Shown piece by piece: positions 42,054-50,491 of a DNA stretch of 64,000 bases; the first letter of the stretch is position 1, and every line of letters starts with the position of its first letter. Source of the DNA: Pseudomonas beijingensis (lineage in GTDB: Bacteria > Pseudomonadota > Gammaproteobacteria > Pseudomonadales > Pseudomonadaceae); contig NZ_CP117425.1 of the NCBI RefSeq assembly GCF_030687295.1, positions 2,918,001 to 2,982,000 on the forward strand, read 5' to 3'. Under the pieces are notes generated by a model. The model did no database searches. It was not told the DNA's origin and saw nothing but the letters and a program-made list of their open reading frames with translations. Made by a program: the position numbers and the translations under genes.

Positions 42054-42596
42054 TCAACCCGGCAGCACCAGGGGCAACAACCGCGCGGTGTTGCGGGCAT
42101 CTTCCAGGGCGCGGTGCTGTTGCCCGCAAAATTGCAGGCCCGCCAGTTGCAGCGCGCCATTGAGCCCCAGCGGTCGTTCCAGCCGACGAGCCTTGGCGAA
42201 GCGTTGCTTGAGGTTCATGTGCGGCATCTGGGCGAGGACACTGTGCAACTGTTGGTGCTGCCATTCCTGAAGTAATTGCTTGCGGTCGTAGTCGCCCCAA
42301 CTGACCCAGCTTTCCAGCTTCGGATGATACGGCGCCAGCCAACGCTCGAACGCCGGCCAGACTTCGGTCAAGGGCGCGGCGCCGTCGATATTGGCTTGGG
42401 TGATGTGAGTCAGTTCGCGACAGAACGGCGTGAGCAGCGGTCGCCGCAGGGGGCGTACGAAGCGCTGGAAATGATCCACTTCGCGGCCGTCACGATTCAC
42501 CAGCGTGGCGCCGATTTCGATAATTTCCATTTCGGTTACCGGCCAGCCACCTTCATCGGTGGTGGCCTCCAGATCAATCACCAGCCAGTGAGGCAT
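42054..42596 (-). CDS. 3'-5' exonuclease, DEDDh family
   Basis: 180 residues. Exo I VIDLEATTD (D and E), exo II region VSWGDYDRKQLLQEW (D) and exo III HRALEDARNTARL (H and D) give the full DEDDh set. It is close in size and layout to KapD/ERI-1-like and exonuclease-domain proteins that trim RNA or DNA ends. The exact substrate is not apparent. It stands between ppnP and the atu operon, all on the minus strand, 62 bp beyond atuF. Confidence 0.87.
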   Translation of the reverse strand: MPHWLVIDLEATTDEGGWPVTEMEIIEIGATLVNRDGREVDHFQRFVRPLRRPLLTPFCRELTHITQANIDGAAPLTEVWPAFERWLAPYHPKLESWVSWGDYDRKQLLQEWQHQQLHSVLAQMPHMNLKQRFAKARRLERPLGLNGALQLAGLQFCGQQHRALEDARNTARLLPLVLPG

Positions 42597-42658
42597 TGCG
42601 AGGTTCCCGGTGTCGGCGTGCTGATGGGTTTGAGCGTAGTCAAACCCTCGGCATCCGA

Positions 42659-44629
42659 CTAGTGGGCTGTTTCAACGCGCAACAAAACCTGGCGGTTTTT
42701 CACCTGGGCACCCCGTGTGACGTGTAATTGCCTGACCACGCCGTCGATGCCGGCCTTGAGTGGGTGCTCCATTTTCATCGCCTCGAGCACCATCAGCAGT
42801 TGGCCTTGGCGCACCGGGCTGCCTTCGCTGACCAGCACCTCGATAATGGCACCGTCCATGGGGGCCTGGAGTGTCCCGTCACTGGCGCTGGCCTGGGCGG
42901 CGACCGGGGCCAGGGTCCGATCCTGCAAGTGCAGGCCGCCGGGGCGGGTGGACAGCCAGAGATCGTGGCCATCGAGGCGCCAGGCATGGCGCTGGCGAAT
43001 CCCGTCGATGACCAGCGTTGCACCCTGCGCGTCAACGTCGAGCAGCTTCAGTTCGATCAGGCGTCCGGCACTGCGGATGTTCAGTGTCCCGTCGGCTTCG
43101 GCCTCAAGGCTCAGCACCCAGTCGCGCTCCCCGACGCCGATCCGACAATGCCGCGCCGTGCCGAGGCTGTTGCGCCATCCACCCAGACCGGGGGCATGCC
43201 GTGCCTGCGAAGCCTGATAAAACGCTGCCGTGGCGATGGCCAGTTGTTCGGCCGAGGGCTCAAGGGGCAGGAGCGCCGAATGATCGGCAAAGTGCTGGCC
43301 GATGAAACCGGTGCTGACGTCGCCGTCGATGAAGCGCGGATGTGCCAGCAGCCCGGCGAGCAAGCGCTGGTTGCTCTGGACCCCAAGCAGCACACAATCG
43401 TCCACCGCTCGCAACAATTTACGGCGGGCCTCTTCGCGGGTGACGCCGTAGGCGATGAGTTTGCCCAGCATCGAATCGTAGAACGGGGTAATGACCTGGC
43501 CCTCCAGCAGGCCATGGTCGACTCGCACATCGTCGCGGATGGGCGGCTCCCAGCCCACCAATTGCCCGGTCTGGGGCAGGAAATCCGCCGCCGGGTCCTC
43601 GGCGTACAACCGCGCTTGCAGGGCATGGCCGCTGAACGTCACCTGGTCCTGGCGCAGGGGCAGCGGCTTGCCGGCGGCGACGTCCAATTGCCAGGCCACC
43701 AGATCCAGGCCGGTGATCAACTCGGTGACCGGGTGTTCGACCTGCAGGCGCGTGTTCATTTCCAGGAAGTAAAACTTGCCGTCCGCCGCGAGCAGGAATT
43801 CCACGGTCCCGGCGCCGATGTAATTCACTGCACGCCCCGCCTTGAGCGCCGCCTCGCCCATGGCTTGGCGCAGGTCGGCGGTCATGACCGGGCAGGGCGC
43901 TTCCTCGATGATTTTCTGGTGGCGCCGCTGGATCGAGCAGTCCCGTTCGCCCAGGTGGATCAACTGACCATGATGGTCGCCGAAGACCTGCACTTCCACA
44001 TGCCGTGGATCGATCAACGCCTTTTCGAGGATCAACTCGTCGCTGCCGAAGCCGTGCAGGGCTTCCGAGCGCGCACTGCGCAACTGCTCCAGCAGGTCTT
44101 CGGCGCACTGGACCAGGCGCATGCCGCGGCCGCCACCGCCGGCGCTGGCCTTGATCATCAGCGGGTAGCCGATGCGCCCGGCTTCGCGCAGCAGCGCGTC
44201 GTCGTCCTGGGCCGCGCCCTGGTAACCGGCAATGCAGGGAACGCCGGCCTGGATCATGGCGATTTTCGCGCGGCGCTTGCTGGCCATCAGGTCGATGGCT
44301 TCGGGGCTGGGGCCGATGAAAACGATGCCGGCGTCTGCGCAGGCTTGGGCGAACCCGGCATTTTCCGAAAGAAAACCGTAGCCGGGGTGGAGCGCATCGG
44401 CACCGCTGCGCCGGGCCGCGTCGAGAATGGCCAAGGGGTCGAGGTAGGACTGCTGCACCGGGGCCGGGCCGACCAGCACGGCTTCATCGGCCATGCGCAC
44501 GTGCAGCGCATCGGCGTCGGCTTCGCTGAACACCGCCACGGTGCGATAACCCAGGGCCTGGGCGGTGCGCTGGATGCGACAGGCGATTTCGCCACGGTTG
44601 GCGATGAGGATTTTGCTGAAGGTGGGCAT
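42659..44629 (-). CDS. atuF: Geranyl-CoA carboxylase biotin-containing (alpha) subunit, AtuF-like
   Basis: 656 residues. An N-terminal biotin carboxylase domain (ILIANRGEIACRI) leads to the ATP-grasp core (KASAGGGGRGMRLV; FLEMNTRLQVEHPVTE). A middle domain follows, then a biotinyl domain with EAMKMEHPLKAG carrying the biotin lysine. Partnered with AtuC it would carboxylate geranyl-CoA. Methylcrotonyl-CoA carboxylase subunits look much the same. The atu assignment rests on the adjacent DUF1446 AtuA-like gene, TetR regulator and acyl-CoA dehydrogenase, and on matching lengths. Last gene of the operon. Confidence 0.8.
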   Translation of the reverse strand: MPTFSKILIANRGEIACRIQRTAQALGYRTVAVFSEADADALHVRMADEAVLVGPAPVQQSYLDPLAILDAARRSGADALHPGYGFLSENAGFAQACADAGIVFIGPSPEAIDLMASKRRAKIAMIQAGVPCIAGYQGAAQDDDALLREAGRIGYPLMIKASAGGGGRGMRLVQCAEDLLEQLRSARSEALHGFGSDELILEKALIDPRHVEVQVFGDHHGQLIHLGERDCSIQRRHQKIIEEAPCPVMTADLRQAMGEAALKAGRAVNYIGAGTVEFLLAADGKFYFLEMNTRLQVEHPVTELITGLDLVAWQLDVAAGKPLPLRQDQVTFSGHALQARLYAEDPAADFLPQTGQLVGWEPPIRDDVRVDHGLLEGQVITPFYDSMLGKLIAYGVTREEARRKLLRAVDDCVLLGVQSNQRLLAGLLAHPRFIDGDVSTGFIGQHFADHSALLPLEPSAEQLAIATAAFYQASQARHAPGLGGWRNSLGTARHCRIGVGERDWVLSLEAEADGTLNIRSAGRLIELKLLDVDAQGATLVIDGIRQRHAWRLDGHDLWLSTRPGGLHLQDRTLAPVAAQASASDGTLQAPMDGAIIEVLVSEGSPVRQGQLLMVLEAMKMEHPLKAGIDGVVRQLHVTRGAQVKNRQVLLRVETAH

Positions 44630-44665
44630 GGTCGCTCCTGGGGTTTGCGGTGGCTATCAGGGCCT

Positions 44666-44787
44666 CATCGCGAGCAAGCTTTGCTCCCACAGGCGAATGC
44701 ACTCACCAGGCATTGTGGGAGCAAGCTTTGCTCTCACAGGCGAATGCACTCGCCAGGCATTGTGGGAGCAAAGCTTGCTCGCGATGG
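44666..44787. repeat. REP cluster with a tandemly duplicated spacer
   Basis: Three REP units between atuD and atuF. A 34-bp spacer-plus-core segment occurs at 44690-44723 and again at 44737-44770 with one mismatch, a 47-bp period. The outer REPs are inverted relative to each other as in a REPIN. It lies inside a presumed operon and may affect mRNA stability. Confidence 0.85.
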
Positions 44788-44807
44788 CTGCCTGGCAGGC
44801 GTTGTAT

Positions 44808-45965
44808 TCATTTTTTCTTCCCCGGCAAAATGCCCATGAGCTTGCAGATGATGCCCAGCATGATTTCGTCGGCGCCGGCACCAATGGACACCAGCCGTAC
44901 GTCGCGATAGGCCCGGGCGACCGGGTTGTCCCACATGAAGCCCATGCCGCCCCAGTATTGCAGGCAACTGTCGGTGGTTTCCCGGGCCAGGCGTCCGGCC
45001 TTGAGCTTGGCCATCGACGCCAGGCGTGTGACGTCCTGGCCGTGGATGTACTGCTCGGTGGCCTGGTAGACCAGCGCCCGCAGGCATTCGATCTCGCTGG
45101 CCAGTTCCGCCAGGCGAAAGTGGATCACCTGGTTGTCGATCAGGGCCGCGCCGAAGGTCTTGCGTTCCTTGCAGTACGCGATGGTGCTGTCGATGCAATG
45201 TTCCAGGCCCTTGAGCATGTTGGCCGCGCCGAACAGGCGTTCTTCCTGGAATTGCAGCATCTGCATCATGAACCCGGCGCCTTCCTGGCCGATGCGATTG
45301 CGTTGTGGCACCCGCACGTCATCGAAAAACACTTGGGCGGTTTCCGAGCTGCGCATGCCGAGTTTGTCCAGGTGCTGGCCGAGGCTGATGCCGGGGCTGC
45401 ACATCGGCACCATGATCAGCGATTTGTTGACGTGGGGCTGGTCGTCCGAGGTGTTGGCCAGCAGGCAAATGAAATCGGCGCACGGCGCATTGGTGATCCA
45501 CATCTTGCTGCCGTTGATGACGTAGTCGTCGCCGTCCTTGCGCGCCGTGGTCTTGAGCCCGGCGACGTCGGAGCCGGCACCGACTTCCGAGACGCCGATG
45601 CAGCCCACCTGTTCGCCGCGAATGGCCGGGCGCAGGAACGCTTCACGCAACTCATCGGAGCCGAAACGGGCCAGGGCCGGGGTGCACATGTCGGTCTGCA
45701 CGCCGATGGACATCGGCACGCCGCCGCAATGAATGGTGCCGAATTCCTCGGCCGCGACGATCGAATAGCTGTAGTCCAGGCCCATGCCGCCGAAGGCCTG
45801 CGGCTTGGAAATGCCCAGCAGGCCCAGCGCGCCGGCCTTGCGGAAAATCTCGTGGATGGGGAAGCGCCCGGCCTGCTCCCATTCGTCGACGTAGGGGTTG
45901 ATGTCGTGGTCGACAAACTGGCGAACGGTGCGCCGCAGTGCCTCGTGTTCCTGGGTGAAGATCAT
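44808..45965 (-). CDS. atuD: Acyl-CoA dehydrogenase, AtuD-like (citronellyl-CoA dehydrogenase)
   Basis: 385 residues with the three-part acyl-CoA dehydrogenase fold. IGVSEVGAGSDVAGLKTTA and MWITNAPCADFICLL are the FAD/substrate signature 1 region, and YWGGMGFMWDNPVARAYRDVRLVSIGAGADEIML is signature 2. AtuD oxidises citronellyl-CoA to cis-geranyl-CoA in the terpene pathway. The catalytic glutamate position cannot be settled by eye. It lies 33 bp after atuC. Length matches P. aeruginosa AtuD. Confidence 0.8.
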   Translation of the reverse strand: MIFTQEHEALRRTVRQFVDHDINPYVDEWEQAGRFPIHEIFRKAGALGLLGISKPQAFGGMGLDYSYSIVAAEEFGTIHCGGVPMSIGVQTDMCTPALARFGSDELREAFLRPAIRGEQVGCIGVSEVGAGSDVAGLKTTARKDGDDYVINGSKMWITNAPCADFICLLANTSDDQPHVNKSLIMVPMCSPGISLGQHLDKLGMRSSETAQVFFDDVRVPQRNRIGQEGAGFMMQMLQFQEERLFGAANMLKGLEHCIDSTIAYCKERKTFGAALIDNQVIHFRLAELASEIECLRALVYQATEQYIHGQDVTRLASMAKLKAGRLARETTDSCLQYWGGMGFMWDNPVARAYRDVRLVSIGAGADEIMLGIICKLMGILPGKKK

Positions 45966-45998
45966 TTTTATTGTTCTCCTGTGAGTCGTGGAGCGTCC

Positions 45999-47615
45999 TC
46001 AGAAACGGGCCACGCCGAAACTGTTGGCTTGCAATGGCCGCTGTTCGGCTTCGTGACAGATGTCCAGCAGGTAGCCCAGCAAGGTGCGGGTGTCACGCGG
46101 GTCGATGAGCCCGTCGTCCCACAGGCTGGCGCTGCCGTAGAGGGCAGTGGACTGGCTGTCGAGTTTCTGCGCGGTGGTGTGCTCGAGCAGGTCCAGCATC
46201 TTCGGGTCGGGGCTCAGGCCGTTCTTGAGTTGTGTGGCCTCGGTGACCAGCCGCAGGACCTTGCCGGCCTGGGCGCCGCCCATCACGGCGGTGTGGCTGT
46301 TGGGCCAGGCGAAGATGAAGCGTGGGTCAAGCCCGCGGCCGCACATGGCATAGTTGCCAGCGCCATAGGAGCCGCCCACCACGACGGTCAGCTTGGGCAC
46401 CCGGGCATTGGCCACCGCCTGGATCATCTTGGCGCCGTGCTTGATCACCCCTTGTCGCTCCGACTCCGTGCCAACCATGAATCCCGTGGTGTTGTGCAAA
46501 AACAGCAACGGCGTGCGGCTCTGATCGCACAACTGGATGAACTGCGCGGCCTTGCTGGCGCCTTGGGGCGTGATCGGCCCGTTGTTGCCGACCAGGCCGC
46601 AGGCATGGCCGCGAATGCGCAGGTGGCCGCAAATCGTCTGGGTGTCGAATTCGCTTTTGAAGGCCAGGAAATGCGAGCCGTCGGCGATACGGGCAATGAT
46701 TTCCCCCACGTCATAGGGTTTCTTCGGGTCGTCAGGCACCAGTCCCAATAATTCGTCGGCGGGGTAGAGCGGCTCGGTCCAGGTCCGTTCGGGCTGTGGC
46801 GGCAATTGTGCATTCCAGGGCAGCAAGTCGAGGATTTCCCGAGCCAGGCGTATGCCATCGGCGTCGTTCTCGGCCAGGTATTCGGCGGTGCCGGCCACCT
46901 GCGCATGCATCAGCGCACCGCCCAGTTCCTCTTCGCTGGCCACTTCGCCGGTCGCGGCCTTGAGCAACGGTGGCCCGGCCAGGAACAGCCGCGCCTTGTC
47001 GCGCACTACCACCACGTAATCCGACAAACCTGGTTGATAAGCGCCACCGGCCGTGGCCGAGCCATGCACCACGGTGATCTGCGGCAGGCCCATGGCCGAC
47101 ATACGTGCCTGATTGGCGAAGCAGCGCGCGCCTTCGACGAAAATCTGCGCAGCGTAATTGAGATTGGCGCCGCCACTTTCGGCCAGGGTGATGACCGGCA
47201 GTTTGTTTTCCATGGCGATCTGTTGCAGGCGCAGGGTCTTGTGCAACCCGCTGGGGGAAATCGTGCCGCCCTTGATCGCGCTGTTGTTGACCACCACCAG
47301 CACCCGCACCCCGGACACATAGCCGATCCCGGCGATCAGGCCGCCGCCGGCCTGGCTGCCGTCCTTGTCGTCATGGAGTTTGTAGCCGGCCAGGCTCGCC
47401 AGTTCGAGAAACGGCGCCCCGGGGTCCAGCAGCAGGTTCAGGCGCTGGCGCGGCAGCAGTTGGCCGCGCTGGTCGAACTTGCCCTGGGCCTGGGCGGCTT
47501 TCTCCACCACGGCCCGTTCGAGCTGGCGCAACTGTTCGACGCCGGCCAGCATCGCCGCGTGGTTGCGCGTGAAGTCAGCGCTGTGGGGATCCAGGTGCGA
47601 TTCGATGACCGGCAT
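45999..47615 (-). CDS. atuC: Geranyl-CoA carboxylase carboxyltransferase (beta) subunit, AtuC-like
   Basis: 538 residues, crotonase-superfamily carboxyltransferase. Visible are an N-terminal RGKFDQRGQ-like start (QGKFDQRGQLLPRQRLNLLLD), an oxyanion segment (ESGGANLNYA), HGSATAGGAYQPGLSDYVV, and in the C half FLHNTTGFMVGTESERQGVIKHGAKM and GGSYGAGNYAMCGRGLDPRFIFAWPNSH. It transfers carboxylate from biotin to the acyl-CoA. Size equals P. aeruginosa AtuC, but methylcrotonyl-CoA carboxylase beta is nearly identical in layout. Placed between atuA and atuD. Confidence 0.8.
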   Translation of the reverse strand: MPVIESHLDPHSADFTRNHAAMLAGVEQLRQLERAVVEKAAQAQGKFDQRGQLLPRQRLNLLLDPGAPFLELASLAGYKLHDDKDGSQAGGGLIAGIGYVSGVRVLVVVNNSAIKGGTISPSGLHKTLRLQQIAMENKLPVITLAESGGANLNYAAQIFVEGARCFANQARMSAMGLPQITVVHGSATAGGAYQPGLSDYVVVVRDKARLFLAGPPLLKAATGEVASEEELGGALMHAQVAGTAEYLAENDADGIRLAREILDLLPWNAQLPPQPERTWTEPLYPADELLGLVPDDPKKPYDVGEIIARIADGSHFLAFKSEFDTQTICGHLRIRGHACGLVGNNGPITPQGASKAAQFIQLCDQSRTPLLFLHNTTGFMVGTESERQGVIKHGAKMIQAVANARVPKLTVVVGGSYGAGNYAMCGRGLDPRFIFAWPNSHTAVMGGAQAGKVLRLVTEATQLKNGLSPDPKMLDLLEHTTAQKLDSQSTALYGSASLWDDGLIDPRDTRTLLGYLLDICHEAEQRPLQANSFGVARF

Positions 47616-47652
47616 GCAGACTCCTCGTGTTGGAACGGATCAGCTGAACCCT

Positions 47653-47745
47653 TGTGGCGAGGGAGCTTGCTCCCGCTCGATTGCGCAGCAATCGCAAAAG
47701 CCGGGGTCGCTGCGCAACCCAGCGGGAGCAAGCTCCCTCGCCACA
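47653..47745. repeat. Inverted repeat of the GTGGCGAGGG family between atuA and atuC
   Basis: TGTGGCGAGGGAGCTTGCTCCC and its inverted copy GGGAGCAAGCTCCCTCGCCACA flank a centre that itself contains TTGCGCAGCAATCGC. It is related to the element at 41468 and sits within the atuA-atuC gap. Confidence 0.85.
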
Positions 47746-47778
47746 CTGCTGATCGTTTATTTGCCATGGCGGCCGCCC

Positions 47779-49575
47779 CTAGCCGACCTGATCGGCAATG
47801 TGCTGCGGCACCGGTATCTGGATCTCCAGCAACTGCTGGGCGAACGCCTTGCCTTGGGGATCGATGCGCAGGCTGGCGACACCGCCGCCGCCGAGGGCGT
47901 TTTCCAGCAGGAAATTCAAACCGTGGATGCCCGGCAGGTACCAGCGTTCGACCCGGCCCAGCAGCGGGTCGAGCACGTGGCTCATCCAGTCGACCATCAC
48001 CTCTGGGGTCAGCGCCTCGGCGATCCAGGGCAGGTATTCGGGTTCCCGGGCGATCACGCCGATGTTGCTGTGGTTGCCCTTGTCGCCGGAACGCGCCACT
48101 GCCAGTTTGATCAGCGGCACGCTGGCGTCGGCCTGGCCCTGGCCCTGGGGTTTGGGCGGGGCCGGGGCGACCGGCAGATCGACGGTGTGCAGCGGTTCGA
48201 CAGCGGGCAGGGGGCAAGGGTGGCGCTGGCCGTCGAGTTCGATGTCGAGCCGGCAGGTGGCTTTTTCGACCAGGAACGAGAACAGGCGAATCAACGGTGA
48301 CACCGTCGGCCGGCCGCCGACCAGGCCGGTCAGTCCCGGCGCCATGCCAGTGGCGGCCTGGGCGATTTCCCTGGAAAACAGCACCAGCGGTTGTTTGTCC
48401 GGGTGCCGTACCGCCAGTTTGATCACCACCTCACGGCTGTCCCGGCGCTGGCCGTGCTGGCCATAAGTGGCTTCGCTGCCCAGCAGTTCGATGCTCACTT
48501 CGCTGTAGGGCGCCCAGCCACGTTGGTGCAATAGCTGCGAGGTCTTGGCGACAATCGCCTGGCTGACCCGTTCAGCCTTGGCCACTGCATCGATGCCGGC
48601 GATCAGGCAAGTGGCGGTGCAGCGCCAACCGTCCAGCCACGTGGCGCAGACCTTGTATCGATCGCTGGGCGGCAGGCCCTTGGCCCCATGGACGCGCACG
48701 GCGTGCTTGCCCTGCTGGATCAACCTGACCTGGCTGAAATCACAGATTACGTCGGGTAACAGATAACCTTGCGGGTCGCCGATTTCGTAGAGCAGTTGCT
48801 CGCCGACGGTCAACGGCGTGACCAGCCCACCGCTGCCTTCGGTCTTGGTGACAATGAATGGGCCGTCGGCGCTGACCTCGACGATAGGAAAGCCGATGTG
48901 CTCGTAATCCGGCACGTCCTGCCAGTCGGTGAAATTGCCGCCGGTGCACTGGGCGCCGCACTCGATGAGATGCCCCGCCAGTGCGGCCTGGGCCAATCGG
49001 TCGTAATCGTCCCAGGCCCAGCCAAATTCATGCACCAGGGCGGCGCTGACCACGGCACTGTCCACCACGCGGCCGGTGATCACCACATCGGCGCCCAGGC
49101 GCAGCGCCTCGACGATACCGGGCGCGCCGAGGTAGGCATTGATGGACACACACGTGGCTGGCAAGGGCTCGCCGCTGAACATCTCGCGGATATCTTGGAT
49201 GGCGAGTCGTTCACCTTGCGGTTGCAGGTCATCGCCCAGCAGCACGGCGATCTTCAGCGCTACGCCAGCCTGGTCGCAGGCGGCTTGCAAGGCCTTCGCG
49301 CAGGCCTGGGGATTGACCCCGCCGGCGTTGCTGATGACGCGGATCCCGTCGTCATGCAACTGCTGGAGCAGCGGGGTGAGGACTTCGATGAAGTCCGTGG
49401 CATAGCCGCTCGATGGGTCCTTCAGGCGCGCCCCGGCCATGATCGACATCGTGATTTCGGCCAGATAGTCGAACACCAGGTAGTCCAGGTTCCCGCCCTC
49501 GACCAGTTGCGCCGCCGCGGTGCAGGTATCGCCCCAAAAGGCGCTGGCGCAACCGATTCGGATCGTTTTGGGCAT
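47779..49575 (-). CDS. atuA: AtuA-like DUF1446 protein
   Basis: 598 residues. The N-terminal DUF1446 domain (MPKTIRIGCASAFWGDTCTAAAQLVEGG, DYLAEITMSIMAG, NAGGVNPQACAKAL, VVITGRVVDSA) occupies about 450 residues. A C-terminal domain with KLAVARSGDKGNHSNIGVIARE follows, a motif typical of AtuA family ends. AtuA is required for growth on citronellol in P. aeruginosa, but its reaction is undefined. It is the first gene of the leftward operon, and its promoter faces atuR across two putative operators. Length equals the P. aeruginosa protein. Confidence 0.85.
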   Translation of the reverse strand: MPKTIRIGCASAFWGDTCTAAAQLVEGGNLDYLVFDYLAEITMSIMAGARLKDPSSGYATDFIEVLTPLLQQLHDDGIRVISNAGGVNPQACAKALQAACDQAGVALKIAVLLGDDLQPQGERLAIQDIREMFSGEPLPATCVSINAYLGAPGIVEALRLGADVVITGRVVDSAVVSAALVHEFGWAWDDYDRLAQAALAGHLIECGAQCTGGNFTDWQDVPDYEHIGFPIVEVSADGPFIVTKTEGSGGLVTPLTVGEQLLYEIGDPQGYLLPDVICDFSQVRLIQQGKHAVRVHGAKGLPPSDRYKVCATWLDGWRCTATCLIAGIDAVAKAERVSQAIVAKTSQLLHQRGWAPYSEVSIELLGSEATYGQHGQRRDSREVVIKLAVRHPDKQPLVLFSREIAQAATGMAPGLTGLVGGRPTVSPLIRLFSFLVEKATCRLDIELDGQRHPCPLPAVEPLHTVDLPVAPAPPKPQGQGQADASVPLIKLAVARSGDKGNHSNIGVIAREPEYLPWIAEALTPEVMVDWMSHVLDPLLGRVERWYLPGIHGLNFLLENALGGGGVASLRIDPQGKAFAQQLLEIQIPVPQHIADQVG

Positions 49576-49607
49576 GGCGTTCCCTCCGGCAAAGGTGGTT
49601 CGAGACT

Positions 49608-49669
49608 ACCAAGCAAGCGCTTGGTTTGTAAACGTCCACCGGTTCTTCGGGCCGAGCGCTTGCTTGGTT
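49608..49669. promoter_or_regulatory. Paired AtuR-type operators between atuA and atuR
   Basis: The word AGCGCTTGCTTGGTT occurs on the minus strand at 49608-49626 (as ACCAAGCAAGCGCTTGG) and on the plus strand at 49653-49669. The two sites mirror each other across about 27 bp. Each contains a CAAGCGCTTG-like palindrome. P. aeruginosa AtuR is known to bind two inverted repeats in the same divergent gap. Confidence 0.75.
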
Positions 49670-49755
49670 GCCTCGCTCGGCTTAAATTGCCCGCGCCACC
49701 GATGCTTTGGTGTGCGATGGCGGCGCGTTGGTGGATCGACTGTAGGAGAGAATGG

Positions 49756-50382
49756 GTGGACGAGCAAAAAGCCCAGGGCGTGATGCGTGAGCTGGTCGAC
49801 AACGGGCAACTGACCGACCCGGACAGTGCTCGCGGCAAACTGCTCCAGACCGCCGCCCACCTGTTTCGCAACAAAGGCTTCGAGCGCACCACGGTGCGCG
49901 ACCTGGCCAGTGCCGTGGGCATCCAGTCGGGCAGTATCTTTCATCATTTCAAAAGCAAGGACGACATCCTGCGGGCGGTGATGGAAGAAACCATCCGCTA
50001 CAACACCGCGTTGATGCGCGCCGCCCTGGCCGAAGCCGACAGCGTGCGCGAGCGGGTGCTGGCGCTGATTCGCTGCGAATTGCAGTCGATCATGGGCGGC
50101 ACGGGCGAGGCCATGGCGGTGCTGGTCTACGAGTGGCGTTCGCTTTCGCAGGATGGACAGCGACATGTGCTGGCCCTGCGTGATAGTTATGAAGCGCTGT
50201 GGCTCGAGGTCCTGGGCCAGGCCAAGGAGGCCGGGTATATTCGCGGGGACGTGTCCATTACCCGGCGCTTCCTCACGGGGGCGTTGTCCTGGACCACCAC
50301 CTGGTTTCGCGCCGAAGGCAGCCTGAGCCTCGATGAACTGGCCGAGCAGGCCTTGATCCTGGTGCTTGAAGAAAAACAATAA
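49756..50382 (+). CDS. atuR: TetR-family repressor AtuR
   Basis: 208 residues. The N-terminal TetR helix-turn-helix (LLQTAAHLFRNKGFERTTVRDLASAVGIQSGSIFHHFKSKDDIL, about 28-75) precedes an all-helical ligand domain with conserved YEWRSLSQDGQRHVLALR. The GTG at 49756 is chosen: AGGAGA lies 7 nt upstream and the HTH is in frame. The frame is open far upstream because it is antisense to atuA. It is divergent from atuA with twin operators in the gap; the presumed inducer is a terpenoid acyl-CoA. Confidence 0.85.
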   Translation: MDEQKAQGVMRELVDNGQLTDPDSARGKLLQTAAHLFRNKGFERTTVRDLASAVGIQSGSIFHHFKSKDDILRAVMEETIRYNTALMRAALAEADSVRERVLALIRCELQSIMGGTGEAMAVLVYEWRSLSQDGQRHVLALRDSYEALWLEVLGQAKEAGYIRGDVSITRRFLTGALSWTTTWFRAEGSLSLDELAEQALILVLEEKQ

Positions 50383-50491
50383 TCGAGCGGTGCTATAAAT
50401 GGCCGTGTGGCTGGCTCAGCGGCTGAAACCGCCTAGCTTGATTGTAGTGATGGGGACTTTTGGGGAGTGGGTTATCTTGACGTTTTCGCCG

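Noticed and set aside
44666..44787. Possible CRISPR-like array
   Set aside because: The repeated segments are REP palindromes with a duplicated spacer, only two periods, and no cas gene is nearby.
42728..46751. Long plus-strand frames (703 and 728 codons)
   Set aside because: Antisense to atuF and atuD/atuC; no recognisable product, typical shadows of high-GC genes.
48769..49755. Long N-terminal extension of AtuR (537-codon frame)
   Set aside because: The first 329 codons are antisense to atuA and its operators; the GTG at 49756 has the only ribosome site and begins the TetR domain.
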